DNA of 64,000 nt from Equus caballus (GCF_041296265.1 NC_091693.1:10862001-10926000), one strand, 5' to 3'. Shown: positions 11,975 through 34,020, numbered from the stretch's first letter. A program made the numbers and translations. Notes: generated from the letters alone by a model not told the origin.

Positions 11975-12490
11975 ATTGAGTGTCCACCTGTGACAGGCTC
12001 AGTTCAGTGCACTGGGAGATACAGCTGGGCTAAGATTGACAAAATGCCTCCTCTGAGTTTCCAGTAGACCAGGAGGCTAACCATAAACAGGTAATAAATA
12101 ACCTGAGATTGGATAGGTGCTTCTAAGAAAATCAGACGGAATGTGATGAGTGGTGGAGTATCTGGACGTGCGGAGCTAGAAGGGCAGGGAGGACCTCTCT
12201 GAGAAGGGGACATTTGGATTGGAAACTATGGGGGAAGTGTCCTCTGGGCAGTTAATAGCAAGTGCAAAGGCCCTGGGGTGGAAATGAGCTTGGGGTCAAA
12301 GGAGACCAGTAGGACTGGAGTTGAGGGAGGGTGGAGAGAGAGGGGGATTAAACCGGGGAAGTTAGGAGCAAGATTGTCAGGCCTCACAGGCCTTGGTGAA
12401 GCTGAGGTTTTATTCTGAGAATAAGGAGAAGTCACTGGAAGTTTTAAGTAGGAGGCACACATCATGGGCATCCGTATGGAGATGCGGACC
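11975..12490 (-). repeat. L2 fragment
   Basis: Antisense: gaggacctctctgagaaggg, aagtgcaaaggccctggg and gaggttttattctgagaat. 12500-13100 has no recognisable element or gene. Confidence 0.7.
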
Positions 12491-13104
12491 TCATGTGCCT
12501 TCTTGAGATCCCCTTGACCGCCTCCTCTCCCTCCCTCTGGACCAGCCCCCACCTGTTAGTTACACCACTGCTTTCAGACTTACGTGCGATGCCCACTCAG
12601 GGCAAGAATCCAGCTTTGAGCCAGGAAGCACAGGCAAAATCTCCCTCTTTTCCCTGCTTGTGGCCTACACCCAGCTATGGTTCCTCCTTGCAACCCTTCT
12701 AGAAAAGTCCCCAATGCTGTGTCAACTCACCTGCTGCGGTCTGTAGCAGCATAGCCAGCACAGCAGGGTGTCACACTGCATCTTGCCTGGCCTCCATTCT
12801 CTTTTCCACTCACTCTCACCAGCCTGGCCTCGCACCTCCCAAATAAATCCTTAGAACCGTAGCTTTAGCTTGGGCTCTGCTTCCTAACCAAGTTTTCTAG
12901 AAAGATCTGCTTTTCTGGGGGTCTCTGGGCATTTTCTTTCTCCTCTGGGCCTCAGCAGCACATTTCATGCAACGAAAGGGCTGACTTTTAAGCGCTAGAG
13001 TACCCTATCCTTTCACACGTAGTTCATGTGACTCAGTTTCTCCCTCCTGTGTCCACCCGTGTGGCTGGCTGGAGAGTCTAAATCTATCAGGAAGTAAGAA
13101 ATAC

Positions 13105-13325
13105 AATAGTTATGAACAAAGCTCTGGAGGCAGACTGTTTGAGTCCTAGCTCCTGGGGCCTGGGTCTTCCTAGCTGTGTGACCCTGAGCGAGTGACTTGG
13201 CCTCTCTGAACCTCAGGCTGTTCCTGTGTAAAACATGGTAACAGTATCTACTCCTATGGAACCATGAGGATTAAATGACTTAATTCAAATAAAGTGGGTA
13301 GAACAGTGCTCTTAACCAGCATGCA
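13105..13325 (+). repeat. MIR SINE
   Basis: gctgtgtgaccctgagcgag and gaggattaaatgacttaat; the ERE at 13337 sits at its end. Confidence 0.82.
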
Positions 13326-13336
13326 ATAAAGGTTAT

Positions 13337-13578
13337 TTATTTTTTTTTGAGCAGGGTTAGCCCTGAGCTAACTGCTGCCAATCCTCTTCTATTTGCTGAG
13401 GAAGACTGGCCCTGAGCTAACATCCATGCCAATCTTCCTCTACTTTATATGTGGGACGCCTACCACAGCATGGCGTGACAAGTGGTGCGATGTCCACACC
13501 CGGGATCCGAACTGGCGAACCCCGGGCCGCCGAAGCAGAACATGCGCACTTAACCGCTGCGCCACCGGGCCAGCCCCT
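13337..13578 (-). mobile_element. ERE SINE
   Basis: Reverse copy ending accgggccagcccc. Duplication AAAGGTTAT at 13328-13336 and 13579-13587. Box-B-like gatccgaactggcgaacc is visible. Confidence 0.92.
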
Positions 13579-13715
13579 AAAGGTTATGATTAATGATATA
13601 CCCGCCCCATCTTTGGCAGGGGAGGGGTATACGTGTCTAGAGGACATACCAGATGCTTCCCATTGCCCCAATGAAGTTTAGAAACTTTAGGCAACACCAT
13701 CCCTTCCAAAATACT

Positions 13716-13721
13716 TTTATT
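13716..13721 (-). terminator. SERTAD3: SERTAD3 poly(A) signal (AATAAA)
   Basis: Canonical AATAAA on the minus strand about 650 bp past the SERTAD3 stop, the first good signal downstream. The 3' UTR would end near 13697. It contains two short AC-rich microsatellites near 14186-14206 and 14275-14303. Confidence 0.7.
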
Positions 13722-14370
13722 AAAAAAACTCATTACAAACCATCGGAAAAAAACCCCCACAAAAAACCCACCACAAAACCCGCCTTTCTTTTAAATAATG
13801 CGGCATGGAGCAGTTTGGTTTCCACCCTATTGCACGTGGTCCGGCCTGGGTATGAATCAGGAGGCTGCTGGGGCTGGGTCCTGCCAAGGAGGTGGGGTCC
13901 AGCCTGGCGGGAGGAGGCCAGCCCCTCCCCGTTCCTTCTAGGTGGGAGAGGCAGAGCCTGGGTTTCTATAGCAACCAGGCCGCACATCCCGGTCATCCTT
14001 TACCAGGCCCAGCTTATCTTCCCTGAGGCCCCAGTGGTCACAAGGGGAGTAAGAACTGGAGGGAAAGGCAGAAGAAATGTGGAAGTAGGAAATCAGACTC
14101 CCAGAAACAGAGAGTCTCAGTAAGGCATTTGGGACAGATAAATTAGCTCAGAAAGACCCACCTTCACAGAAGGCTGCGGTCACCAGACACACACACACAC
14201 ACACACGCGAGACGGTTTGTGGAACCCTGAAATGGGAGGAAGGGAGGCCACAGTCACTGCTTAGAGCCCCCACCAACACACACACACACCCCCCCACACA
14301 CAGTCGCATCCAGGGATCCAGGGATCCAGCCCCCCGAGGCTGAGATGAGCAAGGAGCCCCGTCATCAGTG

Positions 14371-14958
14371 TTAGGACCCCAGAATAATTTCCATGATGTG
14401 ATCGAGTTCATTCCACTCCCAGGACCCTGGGGCACAGAAGAGGTTGTGAGGAGGCGCCGGTGGGGCCAGAGCAGGCTCCTTCTCCACTGCAGACGTGTCA
14501 ATGTCCAGGAAGAACTCATCCAGACCAGAGTCCCCCAGGTACCGGGAGCTTAGAGCTTCTAAGAAGACTGGATCAGACTGGGACAGCACCTCATGCTGGG
14601 GACCCACGGGAGCCACTGGATCGGGAGGGGGCTCCGTCTCGTCCATGGAGGTCTCCAGCTCCCTGAGGATAGAGCCGATGGTGGCCGACAGGGAGAAGTC
14701 CTCCTCGCCCAGAAAGAGGGGCTCGGGAGGCAGGGCGGGTGCGGGAGCCAGGCACAGCGCGGCCTGGAGCTGCTGGAGGGTGTTGTGGATGAGGACGTGC
14801 CTGCGGAGGCTGGGTGCTCGGGGGCCCAGGCCTCGCTGGACCTTGTCTAGGGAGATGCGGAGCAGGGCTTGCTGGTAGCTCCGGAGGCCTGCCGGGCCCC
14901 AGTCCCACTTCTCATCCTCCTCCAAATCCGAGTGTTTCCTCTTCAAGCCTCCTACCAT
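14371..14958 (-). CDS. SERTAD3: SERTA domain-containing protein 3 (195 aa, single coding exon)
   Basis: Nuclear transactivator (also called RBT1, replication protein A-binding transactivator) of the SERTA family. The protein opens MVGGLKRKHSDLEEDEKW. The SERTA motif spans about residues 28-72, with LRSYQQALLRISLDKVQR and RRHVLIHNTLQQLQAAL. The C-terminus carries DSGLDEFFLDIDTSAVEKE and ends WNELDHIMEIILGS, the acidic/hydrophobic activation tail shared with SERTAD1 (LFEDIDTSMYD, LDYLMDVLVG). Human is 196 aa as recalled. The acceptor ctgcacag at 14965-14972 puts the ATG six bases into the exon, so the leader is otherwise in an upstream exon. Stop at 14371-14373. The tail similarity and matching intron position fit an old tandem duplication with SERTAD1. 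Confidence 0.96.
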   Translation of the reverse strand: MVGGLKRKHSDLEEDEKWDWGPAGLRSYQQALLRISLDKVQRGLGPRAPSLRRHVLIHNTLQQLQAALCLAPAPALPPEPLFLGEEDFSLSATIGSILRELETSMDETEPPPDPVAPVGPQHEVLSQSDPVFLEALSSRYLGDSGLDEFFLDIDTSAVEKEPALAPPAPPHNLFCAPGSWEWNELDHIMEIILGS

Positions 14959-15029
14959 GATGCCCTGTGCAGAGAAGAGGGGCAAGTCAGACACAGGGGC
15001 GCTAGTTCAACTCCCGAATCTCCTGTATG

Positions 15030-15545
15030 GTTGCGGGTGCTTTTTAATGATCTGAACCTCAGTTTCCACATCTATAAGATGGAGAGAACATGAATCTTAC
15101 GAGGCTAAGGTGGAGAGTAAACGTACGTAACTAAGAAAACAAGACCAGGACTCACACATAGCCGGGTTTGAATCCTACTTACTTGCCTCTGTGGCCTCGA
15201 ATAGTGTTTTTACCTCTTTGAGACTCAATTTCCTCATTTTCAAGATGAGGATGGTAAATCAAGTCCCTCTGAGACTTAAAACTTTTCTTCCCACAATACT
15301 CATTTCTTCAAATGGGACGCACACGCGCACGCACGTGCCCGACAGGTGTGGAGTACAGAGACTGGGGCCGGAAGCAGGGAATCCTGGGTTAGAATTCTGC
15401 CTTTCACACTGCTCAGCCCTGTGAGCTTGGGAAGCGATGGGACATTACCTCCCCGGGCCTCAGTTTCCCCATCTGTAAAATGGGGATAGTAAAAATTCTC
15501 AACACGTCGTCAAGGAGATCGCACGTGTAACAGGCACAGGGCCCA
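15030..15545 (+). repeat. Two or three MIR fragments in the SERTAD3 intron
   Basis: ctgaacctcagtttccacat (15053), agactcaatttcctcatttt (15220) and gggcctcagtttccccatct (15454). Confidence 0.75.
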
Positions 15546-15816
15546 CTACATAGGAAAACACTTAACGAGCAAGAATGAACTGCCATTTATTCAGTCAATA
15601 TCTTTACGTGGGTGCCTATATCCGAGCCCCCTGGAGCCCTGTTACGGCAGCTATCTGTCGAGATCCTGCTTTCACAGGGAGGATGTTTAAGCGCGCGCCC
15701 TCTTCCTGAGTGACTGTGAGCGCCCCTGACAGCAGGGCGGGGGCCGACCCCTTTCCCTCCGCCCACGCCTTAAGCTTCCCCAAAGCGCACCCCACAGGAA
15801 AACTTGCCAGAACTCG

Positions 15817-16010
15817 ACTCACGCCAAACCCCGCCCCCTCTTGACTCATCCAACCAGACCTCGGCTCCTTCCAGGCCCCGCCCCCACGGCTCTCAATCCA
15901 GCACCCAGGCACGCCCCAATTTGGCCCAGGGGCTTCTGGGAAATGTGGGCCAATAGCAGCCAGGTACGCCCACTGACGTGGAGCGTACACTACAATCCCC
16001 AGGGGCTCCG
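15817..16010 (-). promoter_or_regulatory. SERTAD3: Candidate second SERTAD3 promoter / alternative first exon
   Basis: Two copies resembling the ACTACA-n-TCCCAG promoter motif bound by ZNF143 lie here in opposite orientations: ttctgggaaatgtgg near 15931 and actacaatccccag near 15989. Between them are a CCAAT (about 15950) and a CRE-like tgacgtgg (about 15974). GC boxes lie at about 15830 and 15876. On the minus strand a perfect gtgagt donor follows GGC at 15822-15817. Human SERTAD3 is known to have alternative 5' UTR variants; use of this site here is inference. Confidence 0.4.
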
Positions 16011-16199
16011 CACGCCGCGGGGACGTCCCTCCCCCGCCCTCCCTCAGGGCATGCGCACAGGGGCCCGCAGTGGGTGGGGGAAGGGAACCCGGACGTCCAG
16101 CTGCCCGGCGCCTGCCGAGCCCCGCCCTCCGCCGCCTCCGGGGCGGCCGGTCTGAGCTCCACGCCCGGAACACCCCTCCCCCACCCCAGACTACGGCTC

Positions 16200-16880
16200 T
16201 AAAACTGCTTTCTCCCAGTCTTTCGGACCCCAGAAGGTCCTGGATGCTTCCCCTAGACTGCTCTCGGGTCCAGAGACCCAGGCCCCAACACATCGCTCAA
16301 GACGACAAATGCTCTCCGATTCTCTCCGTTCGGGAGACTAGAGGTCTCAATTTTGAGATCTTCCCCCGTTAACTTTCCCTTATTCTCTCATCTTTCAAAC
16401 GCCTCTGGACTCTTCCTCCAAACTCTCCCTCCAAGACGTTAGCGTGGAACTCTTCCAAGCACTCCCTCTCCACCACTGCATCTGAGACCAAGATTCCTTG
16501 CCTCTAGTTCTCTCACTTCTCCAAATGCCCGGGATCCCAGTCGCAACCCTTCAGACCTTTTCCAGAACACTAGAGCCCCGAATTCAAGCCGTGCGGGAGA
16601 CCTGGATTGTCCTATCTCCAGATTCCCTGCCCCAAAAGTTCCTTGCCGGGTTCTCTCGCTTCTCTAAACATCCCATGTCCCAGCTTCAAACTCCCTCCAC
16701 TTAAAAATCCAACTCCAACAACCTCGTCTCCCGTCCAGGACCTTGAACTCAATCTCCGGTCCCCAAACCCTTCAAACCCTATCATCACCCTTAATCAGCG
16801 CCCCGCACTCCCGCCCAGACCCCGCCTCCACGGCTCTCGGGGGCGCGCCTCCACCTCCCCGGACCCAAGCTGGGCAGCCA
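16200..16880. other. Pyrimidine-rich intronic stretch without feature
   Basis: Repeated short phrases such as ctcttcctccaaactctccc and tcgcttctctaaacatccca give it a weakly repetitive look. No exon or known repeat seen. Confidence 0.5.
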
Positions 16881-16883
16881 CCC

Positions 16884-17085
16884 CCTCACCTCAGCTGTCA
16901 GGTTCCCGATGACCACGTCCTAGAACGTCCGCTGCTTCGCGACCCTCCAGGGCTGGGTAGGGGCCTCGTTCTCCTCCCCGGGGCCTCTCCGTCTCGCCTC
17001 CCGTCCACCCTGCTCCGCCCCGGAGCCGAGCCGCGAGCCGCGATTGGCTGGAGTCCTGCCCGCCGCGGGGCGCGGATTGGCTGGG
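16884..17085 (-). promoter_or_regulatory. SERTAD3: SERTAD3 main promoter and non-coding exon 1
   Basis: On the minus strand a strong donor (CTGAG|GTGAGG) has its last exon base at 16890, suitable for a non-coding first exon spliced to the acceptor at 14965. Two CCAAT boxes in gene orientation (seen as ATTGG on the plus strand at 17043-17047 and 17076-17080) lie 33 bp apart and place the start near 16950-17000. The surrounding sequence is CpG-rich, with GC-box matches near 17091-17100 and 17173-17183. Confidence 0.65.
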
Positions 17086-17429
17086 CGGAGCCACCCGCCC
17101 GTCTCTAGGAGACGCGCGACCCGCCCTCCCCTCCCTTGCGCCCCGGACCATTTAAAGGATTCCGACCGGCCAGGGGGCGGGGCCACGTCTCTAGGATGGA
17201 GGGGGGCGGGGACCTCAAAACTATTTCCTTCAACTCAGCAGCTGTCCCCGCTCCAAGATCCTCAGCACTGCTCTCTGCGACCCCTTTATACCAAGCCTGG
17301 ACCCCATCGCGGAGCAAGACTGGCTGGCACGCCCCTCCCGACCCGGCTTTCCGGGAGGGCGGGGGAGGCCGCGCCCCGGGGGTTCCGAGGGCAGACTCTG
17401 CGGGGCCGAGGAGGAGGACGCCGCCGAAG

Positions 17430-17475
17430 GCCAGCCAATAGTTTGGCGCGGCCTACGTTGCCTGGGCGATGGCAG
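17430..17475. promoter_or_regulatory. CCAAT box next to an E2F-type site
   Basis: CCAAT at 17435-17439 is followed after two bases by TTTGGCGC at 17442-17449, a direct match to the E2F consensus. A GTTGCC half X-box follows at about 17457. It lies about 400 bp upstream of the SERTAD3 promoter and might belong to that gene or to a divergent transcript; no gene is seen on the plus side. Confidence 0.4.
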
Positions 17476-17559
17476 CCCCGCCCCTTCGCTGCCCCTGTCC
17501 TCCTGCTCCCCAACATTTTGCTCGGCGGCACCCTTCTTAACCATCGGGACTTCCCAGCT

Positions 17560-19440
17560 TGTCTTCTGGTGGTCCCTCCTGCATCCACCTGACGCCCCAT
17601 CCTTCCTCTTTCAGGATGGCATCTCCGCTGCTGGAAACTCATTCATGGCTCCTACTGCCCTGGGGACAAAGTCCACACTTCTTTTGGGAGTTTGCCACAA
17701 AGCCCTTCACGATCCCGCCTGATGCACGCTCCTCGTTGCTCACTACCATCCAGCCACACGGATTCACTGTCACTTTTTCTAAAATGGCTTCAAGTGCCTT
17801 CCACCACCATGAATCTTCCGTGCCTTATCCCCAGTGCCTACAACAATGCCAGGTCCATAGCAAAGATTCAAAAATGAGAATAAAAGGCCTCTGGATCTTT
17901 AAACTTGTTTCCTGGTCCTGAAAATAGCCCCTCAGTTCCTAGGCTGCCTCTCACCAGAACTCATCTCAAAGGTTTTCTCGACCCGGAAGCCCTCCCTGAC
18001 ACTCTAGGGTGGTGAGGACCCATTCTGGGCTCCCATGGTGTCCTGTGCTTCCCCCATCGCGGCCCTGACCCCTCTGCCCGTGCCTCCCCCCGTCCTAGCC
18101 CTGGGCTGTCACTATCTGGACTGTACGCCTCCTGAGGGCGAGTACCAAGGTTATCATGGTCGCCCACCGCTCAGTCCGCGGCATCACCTAGCACAGGGCT
18201 GGGCACAAGGCAGGCGCCCAGTGACAGTGTTCAGTGTCCAGACAGGGTGACAGAAAGAAAGCGAGAGGGCAGAAATAAAACAATGCTTGTGCCCTGAAAG
18301 GCTGATCCAGCGGCGCCGCACCCCCAACGTCTTCACTAAGGGGAGGGGGAGGCAAACGGTTTCCTCCAGGTCACCCCTGGAAGGGGAGGTTTAAGGCTCC
18401 TCAGACCGGTTCTCACCGTTGGAACTTGTCAACCAAGTCATCCTGCTGTTTGCAGAAGCAGTATAGGACTGGAATGGATTTTGGGGAGGCGGAGGGGAGG
18501 TGCTATGGGGCTAGGTGCAGGGAGGCTGGAGATAGGGTGAGAGGAGTAGCTCAGGCAGGTCTGGAAATAGTGTGTGTGTGTAGGGGGTGGGGCAGGCCAT
18601 GATTAGGAAGGGGCAATTCTTCCCCTTCCCCCTCCTCCAGGGTCCCTTTCTCAGGGTGGCCCCGCTGTAACCCCACCCCCAGGTTACAGCGCTATGCTTC
18701 TTCCGGGACGCCTCCCTCCCCTTCCCCCTGGGCTGCCAGGCTCCACGCATTCTCTCTTCTCCTCCCCCAGGCCTCTGCCTTGGTCCCCTGGGGCTCCCAG
18801 CCTCCACGCTTGTCCCTTCCGATCCACCTTCACATGGTAGCCAAAGGAAGCTTTATAAGACACAGACCTGACTGGGCCCCCTCCCCACCTCTCCCCTGCT
18901 GCACTCCTTGCATAAAACCTCAGAATAAAGCTCAAACCTTTGACGACTCTACACAATGACTCTTCTGTCCATGGAACAGCCTCTTAGCTCTGCCCACTCC
19001 TCACCTCTGAGAAAAGTATTAGGGCTGTAGGGGGTGGATTTTAGTTCTTCAAAAGGGCCATGTGATTTCCAGCCTCCTGCCTTTGCTTGTGTGGCTCCTT
19101 CTGCCCAGAACACCATCAAGCCTTAGAACCTTCTCCTGGCTCATTCTTACCAAACCCAGTTTCAGGTGGGACATCCCCTCTTCTACAGAACCTTGTAGAA
19201 GGTCCCTCAAGCTGGGTCATGTACCCCCTCTGGGCTCCCTCAGCCCTCTGTGCTTCCTCTGTCAGAGCCCTGGCCATCTGGGTTGTCACTGTCAGGGACA
19301 TGGTTGTCTTCCCCACTGGACTGTGAGATCTGTGAAGGCAGGGTCACCACTAGGTCCTCACAGTGACCACTGGGTCCCCAGCACGGGGCTGAGCGCAGCA
19401 CAGTGAGTCAATAAACTGTTCCTGGGGAAATAAATGAATG
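17560..19440 (+). repeat. Series of L2 fragments between SERTAD3 and BLVRB
   Basis: Sense L2 pieces at about 17560-17850 (caaagcccttcacgatcccg), 18670-18960 and 19065-19430 (tttgcttgtgtggctccttc; gtcaataaactgttcctg). 18250-18660 shows nothing. Confidence 0.6.
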
Positions 19441-19558
19441 AATACCCAGAAAATCTGACATAGAGGCAGACAGAGACACTGAGACACCCAGACACAGCGA
19501 GAGAGGAAGAGTCCCAGAGTTGGGTCTTCTAGAATAATTTGAAGCTCTTGGCTCAGGA

Positions 19559-19564
19559 TTTATT
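19559..19564 (-). terminator. BLVRB: BLVRB poly(A) signal (AATAAA)
   Basis: Minus-strand AATAAA 60 bp past the BLVRB stop, giving a short 3' UTR of about 80-90 nt. Confidence 0.8.
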
Positions 19565-19623
19565 GCTCCCTTCCTTTGTTCTCCATTTCCCAGGATGCCG
19601 TCCTCTGGGGTGGGGCTGGCACC

Positions 19624-30848
<11,225 letters not shown>

Positions 30849-31160
30849 GCTGCGGAGTCGGAGGGGTGCGAGGCCGCCGAGTCGCAGGACGCGCGGGAAC
30901 TGGCTGGCTGCTGGGCTGCCCTCTCGGTCCTCCTGGCGCGGGGCGGGGCCGGACTGACCACGCCCCTGGGCGGGGAGAACGCGGTGGGCGTGGCCAGACT
31001 GGCAGCTCCGCCTGCCGCCCAGGACCGCCCCCTCCGCCCGCCACTTCGCCTGGGAGGCGTGGCCGCGTGTGGCCTTCTAGGAAGGGCGCGGGCGGACCCC
31101 AGTGCCCCGCCTCCGCGCTCAGGCGCCCAGGGCGGGGCGGGGCGAGCGCGGGCCATGCCC
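30849..31160 (-). promoter_or_regulatory. BLVRB: BLVRB CpG-island promoter
   Basis: GC- and CpG-rich block directly upstream of the BLVRB start codon with several GC boxes (for example near 30940-30952, 30967-30975 and 31130-31142) and no TATA box. The 5' UTR is probably short; the start site is not resolvable. Confidence 0.6.
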
Positions 31161-31279
31161 ACCGGCCTCTCGTGGCTCACGCCCCCTCTCCCAGGGCCAC
31201 GAGGCCAACCTGGGACACTGCGCCCCAGGGCCTCCTGGAAGCTGCAAGGGAGAAAGTGAGGGAGGACAGTGTGGGTGTA

Positions 31280-32125
31280 TAGGTGTGTGGGACACTGTGC
31301 GCGTGTCTATGTGTCCACGGGACCCTGTGTGACTGAGAGTAACCCCGAGGGAGAGTATGATTGTGAGTGACACCATGCGCCATTCTGTGTATAACACCGT
31401 GTTACACTGTGAGACTGTGTGACACCACGTCTGGCAAGCATTGAGGCTGTTCTTGCGTGACCTTGTGGTGACACTGTGTCAGTCTGTGATGCTGGATGCA
31501 TCCGTGACACTGGGGGGACATGGTGTGGGACATGTGTGAAATCTGTTATACGGGAGTGTGTGATTCTTTTAGACTGTGACAGTGTGACACCACATGTGTC
31601 ATGTAAGGATGTGTGACACGGTGACCCCATTGAGTGTGTGGCTGTGGTTGTTACTGTTGTTGACATGCTGGTTGTGACCTCCTCTGACTGAGTGATGTAT
31701 GAGTGTGTGACCGTGCAGGAAGTGTGACCCCCATGTGAGTGTGTGACAGATGTGACAAATTTGAGTGTGTAAAAGTGTGTAACACTGTGTGATTGTGAGG
31801 CCGTGTATGATGCGTGAGTATACTCTTTGTGACCCCACGGGAGTGTGTGACAGTGCCTGGACATATGTGTGCTTGTGTGTGACACCATGTGGGTGATGGT
31901 GGCACTATCTGAGTGTGTCACAGTGTGTGATGCTACTGGGCGCTGTGCCCGTGTGGGACCCAGTGTGAGCATGTGTGTAACTGCATGTGAGTCTGAATGT
32001 TTGACCCTGTGTGACCCCATGTGAGGGGGTGACTCCGTGTGAGTGTGTGCATGTGGATGATGTTCATGACGCTGTATGTGACCCAGTGTGGGAGTGTGTG
32101 ACCCCGTGGGGGTGTGTGACCGTGT
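31280..32125. repeat. GTGTGA-type degenerate tandem array between BLVRB and SPTBN4
   Basis: About 840 bp made of variants of gtgtgtgacaccatgtgag with irregular spacing. It keeps long reading frames open on the minus strand (His/Ser/Thr repeats) with no other sign of coding. Confidence 0.85.
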
Positions 32126-32320
32126 GACGCCACCTCTGGCCCCCGCGAGCGCCGCTGTCTGTGACACGCCGTGGCAGGGCGTGTGACCGCGCGGGGGCCA
32201 GCGCTGCCGGCGGCCGGGGCGGCGGGGACCGCGGTCGGGAGGGGGTCCCGGGGGCGCGCCGAGCGCGGCGGCCGCGCGAGCGGGGGAGGCGCGGCGGCGG
32301 CAGCGGCGGCGCATGCGGAT
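32100..32320 (+). promoter_or_regulatory. SPTBN4: SPTBN4 CpG-island promoter
   Basis: Abrupt change at about 32120 from GTGTGA repeats to CpG-dense sequence (cgcgggggccagcgctgcc and similar), with no TATA box, just upstream of exon 1. The distance to the BLVRB start codon on the other strand is about 1.4 kb, so the two genes are head to head. Confidence 0.55.
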
Positions 32321-32452
32321 CTGGCCGAGCGGCGGGGCCGGCGGGGCCGAGCGGAGCCGGGCCGGGCCGGGCCGGGCCGCGGACGCCGACAGGGAGGGCG
32401 GTCGGGCGCGGCGAGCAGCGGGGACGGCGGTACCCGCGGCCGCGGGGCGCAG
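32240..32452 (+). other. SPTBN4: SPTBN4 non-coding first exon (5' limit inferred)
   Basis: Ends at a strong donor GCGCAG|GTGAGC (32452/32453) inside a CpG island running from about 32120 to 32800. It includes CGG runs and a GGGCC pentamer array at about 32357-32380. An ATG at 32313 opens an upstream frame that crosses into exon 2 (see findings). Splices to the acceptor tgtccccag at 34557. Confidence 0.65.
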
Positions 32453-32929
32453 GTGAGCGGCGTGGGGACGGAGAGCCCCTCCCTGCAGCATCTCCCCACC
32501 TGCCTGGGCATCCCTCCCCCGCGCGCCGTGGGCACGGCCTGAGCGCCCAGGGTCGCCCCGGCTGCGGGCCGGCGGAGGGTCGAGGGCAGGGTGAGCCCGC
32601 GTCCCTCCACCCAGTCCCACCTCCGCGCTGTGCGCGTGGGTCTTCCACCGGGGCCTTGTCCTCCCCAGGCCCCCCTCCTTGGGCACGGTGACTAGACTGC
32701 AGAGAGAGAGAGGCGCGGCCTTGCAAGGGTTAAAGCATGCGCTCCATCCCCAGCCTCGCCGCTGGGCCAGCCTTGCTGGGGCCGCAGGACGCCCCTGTCC
32801 ACCTCCACCGCGGCCGCCTTCTCCCCTCCCTCTCCGTTCAATCACGTAATGGCCAGGGCTGTTCGTGGCCGACCTGACCCGGAGCTCACCAAGTGCTAAG
32901 CGCCTCCCCATCCCCAAGTGTCCTCCATT

Positions 32930-33290
32930 GAGGAAACAGTGGTGCTCACCATTTAACTGGGAGGGAAACTGAGGCACAGAGAGGCCAAGTTAAAGATATG
33001 GATTAAAGCTACAGCAAGAAGGAAGCGGGACTTGAATTCAATTCTGTCCGACTCCAGCACGGGCGTTTAGATTTGCTAAGAAATGTGACAAGAGGATGAA
33101 TAATAGTAGCAAGGATCATGTATTGAGGGCTTGCTGTGTTACTAGATACCATGTTTCTTGCATTATTAATTCATTTCATCTTCAAACACCCCTAGGAAAT
33201 GGGTACTATTATCATTACCATTTTACAGATGTACCAACTGAGGCCCAGAGAGGGGAACTGACTTGGTCAAGGTCATACAGCTGGTAGGTA
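32930..33290 (-). repeat. Two antisense MIR fragments in SPTBN4 intron 1
   Basis: gaaactgaggcacagagagg at 32966; gaggcccagagaggggaac to ggtcatacagctggtaggt at 33240-33290. Confidence 0.78.
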
Positions 33291-33604
33291 GACATATGCC
33301 CACTTACAGCTTTCTATGGGGAAGGGAAGAATATCAATGGATTTTGGAGTGTCCACCAAAAAGGACAATGTCCGCTACGCTGACCAATACCTAGATCCTG
33401 CCTTCTTAGAATCTCGTGGGTTGGCAACTGTGTGAATCTTTTGAGAAGGGGGACACGGATCTCCTGCCAGTTCTCTCCTTCTTAGTCTTGGAATCAGGCC
33501 TGGGGTTCCGGAGGGTGGGGGAGATGTATCTGATGTCTCCCACCCCCTTAAACTTCCTAGTTACAATCTGGCAGTGTTCTAGAACATAGCTCTGGAGTTG
33601 GACA

Positions 33605-34020
33605 ATATCTCAGTTAGCTATTGCCACAATAATGCTGCATAAGAAACCACCCCCAAACTCACTGTCTTAAAACACTAAGCACTTATTTAGCATCGAGTCT
33701 GAGGTCAGTGACTCAAGCTGGGCTCATCTGGGCTTATTCGCATGTTGGGGTGGGGAGGGGGCTATTGACTCTTGGTGGCTCTGGCTGGCCTTGGCTGCCA
33801 CGACTGGGGCCTTGGACCTGGGCTAGCCTAGCCGTGTTCTTCTTGTGGCTACAGTGACGCACAAGTAGAAATATGCAAGGTCTCTGGAGCCCCCGGCTCA
33901 GAACTCACAGCACTTCCAGCTTGTTCTGTTGGTCAACGTAAGTCATGTGGCCAAACTTAGAGTCAAGGGGTGGGACATGTCTGCCACCCAACTCTTCCAG
34001 CCCTCCCAGCCCCACAGTAG
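33605..34020 (+). repeat. Ancient interspersed repeat, unclassified
   Basis: cagttagctattgccacaat, taagaaaccacccccaaact and gttggtcaacgtaagtcatg belong to a familiar old mammalian repeat that I cannot name with certainty. Confidence 0.45.

Noticed and set aside
31307-32977. 556-codon minus-strand open frame between BLVRB and SPTBN4
   Set aside because: It is made of His/Ser/Thr repeats from the GTGTGA array joined to CpG-island sequence. No domain, no splice logic and no biased codon use; open by composition.
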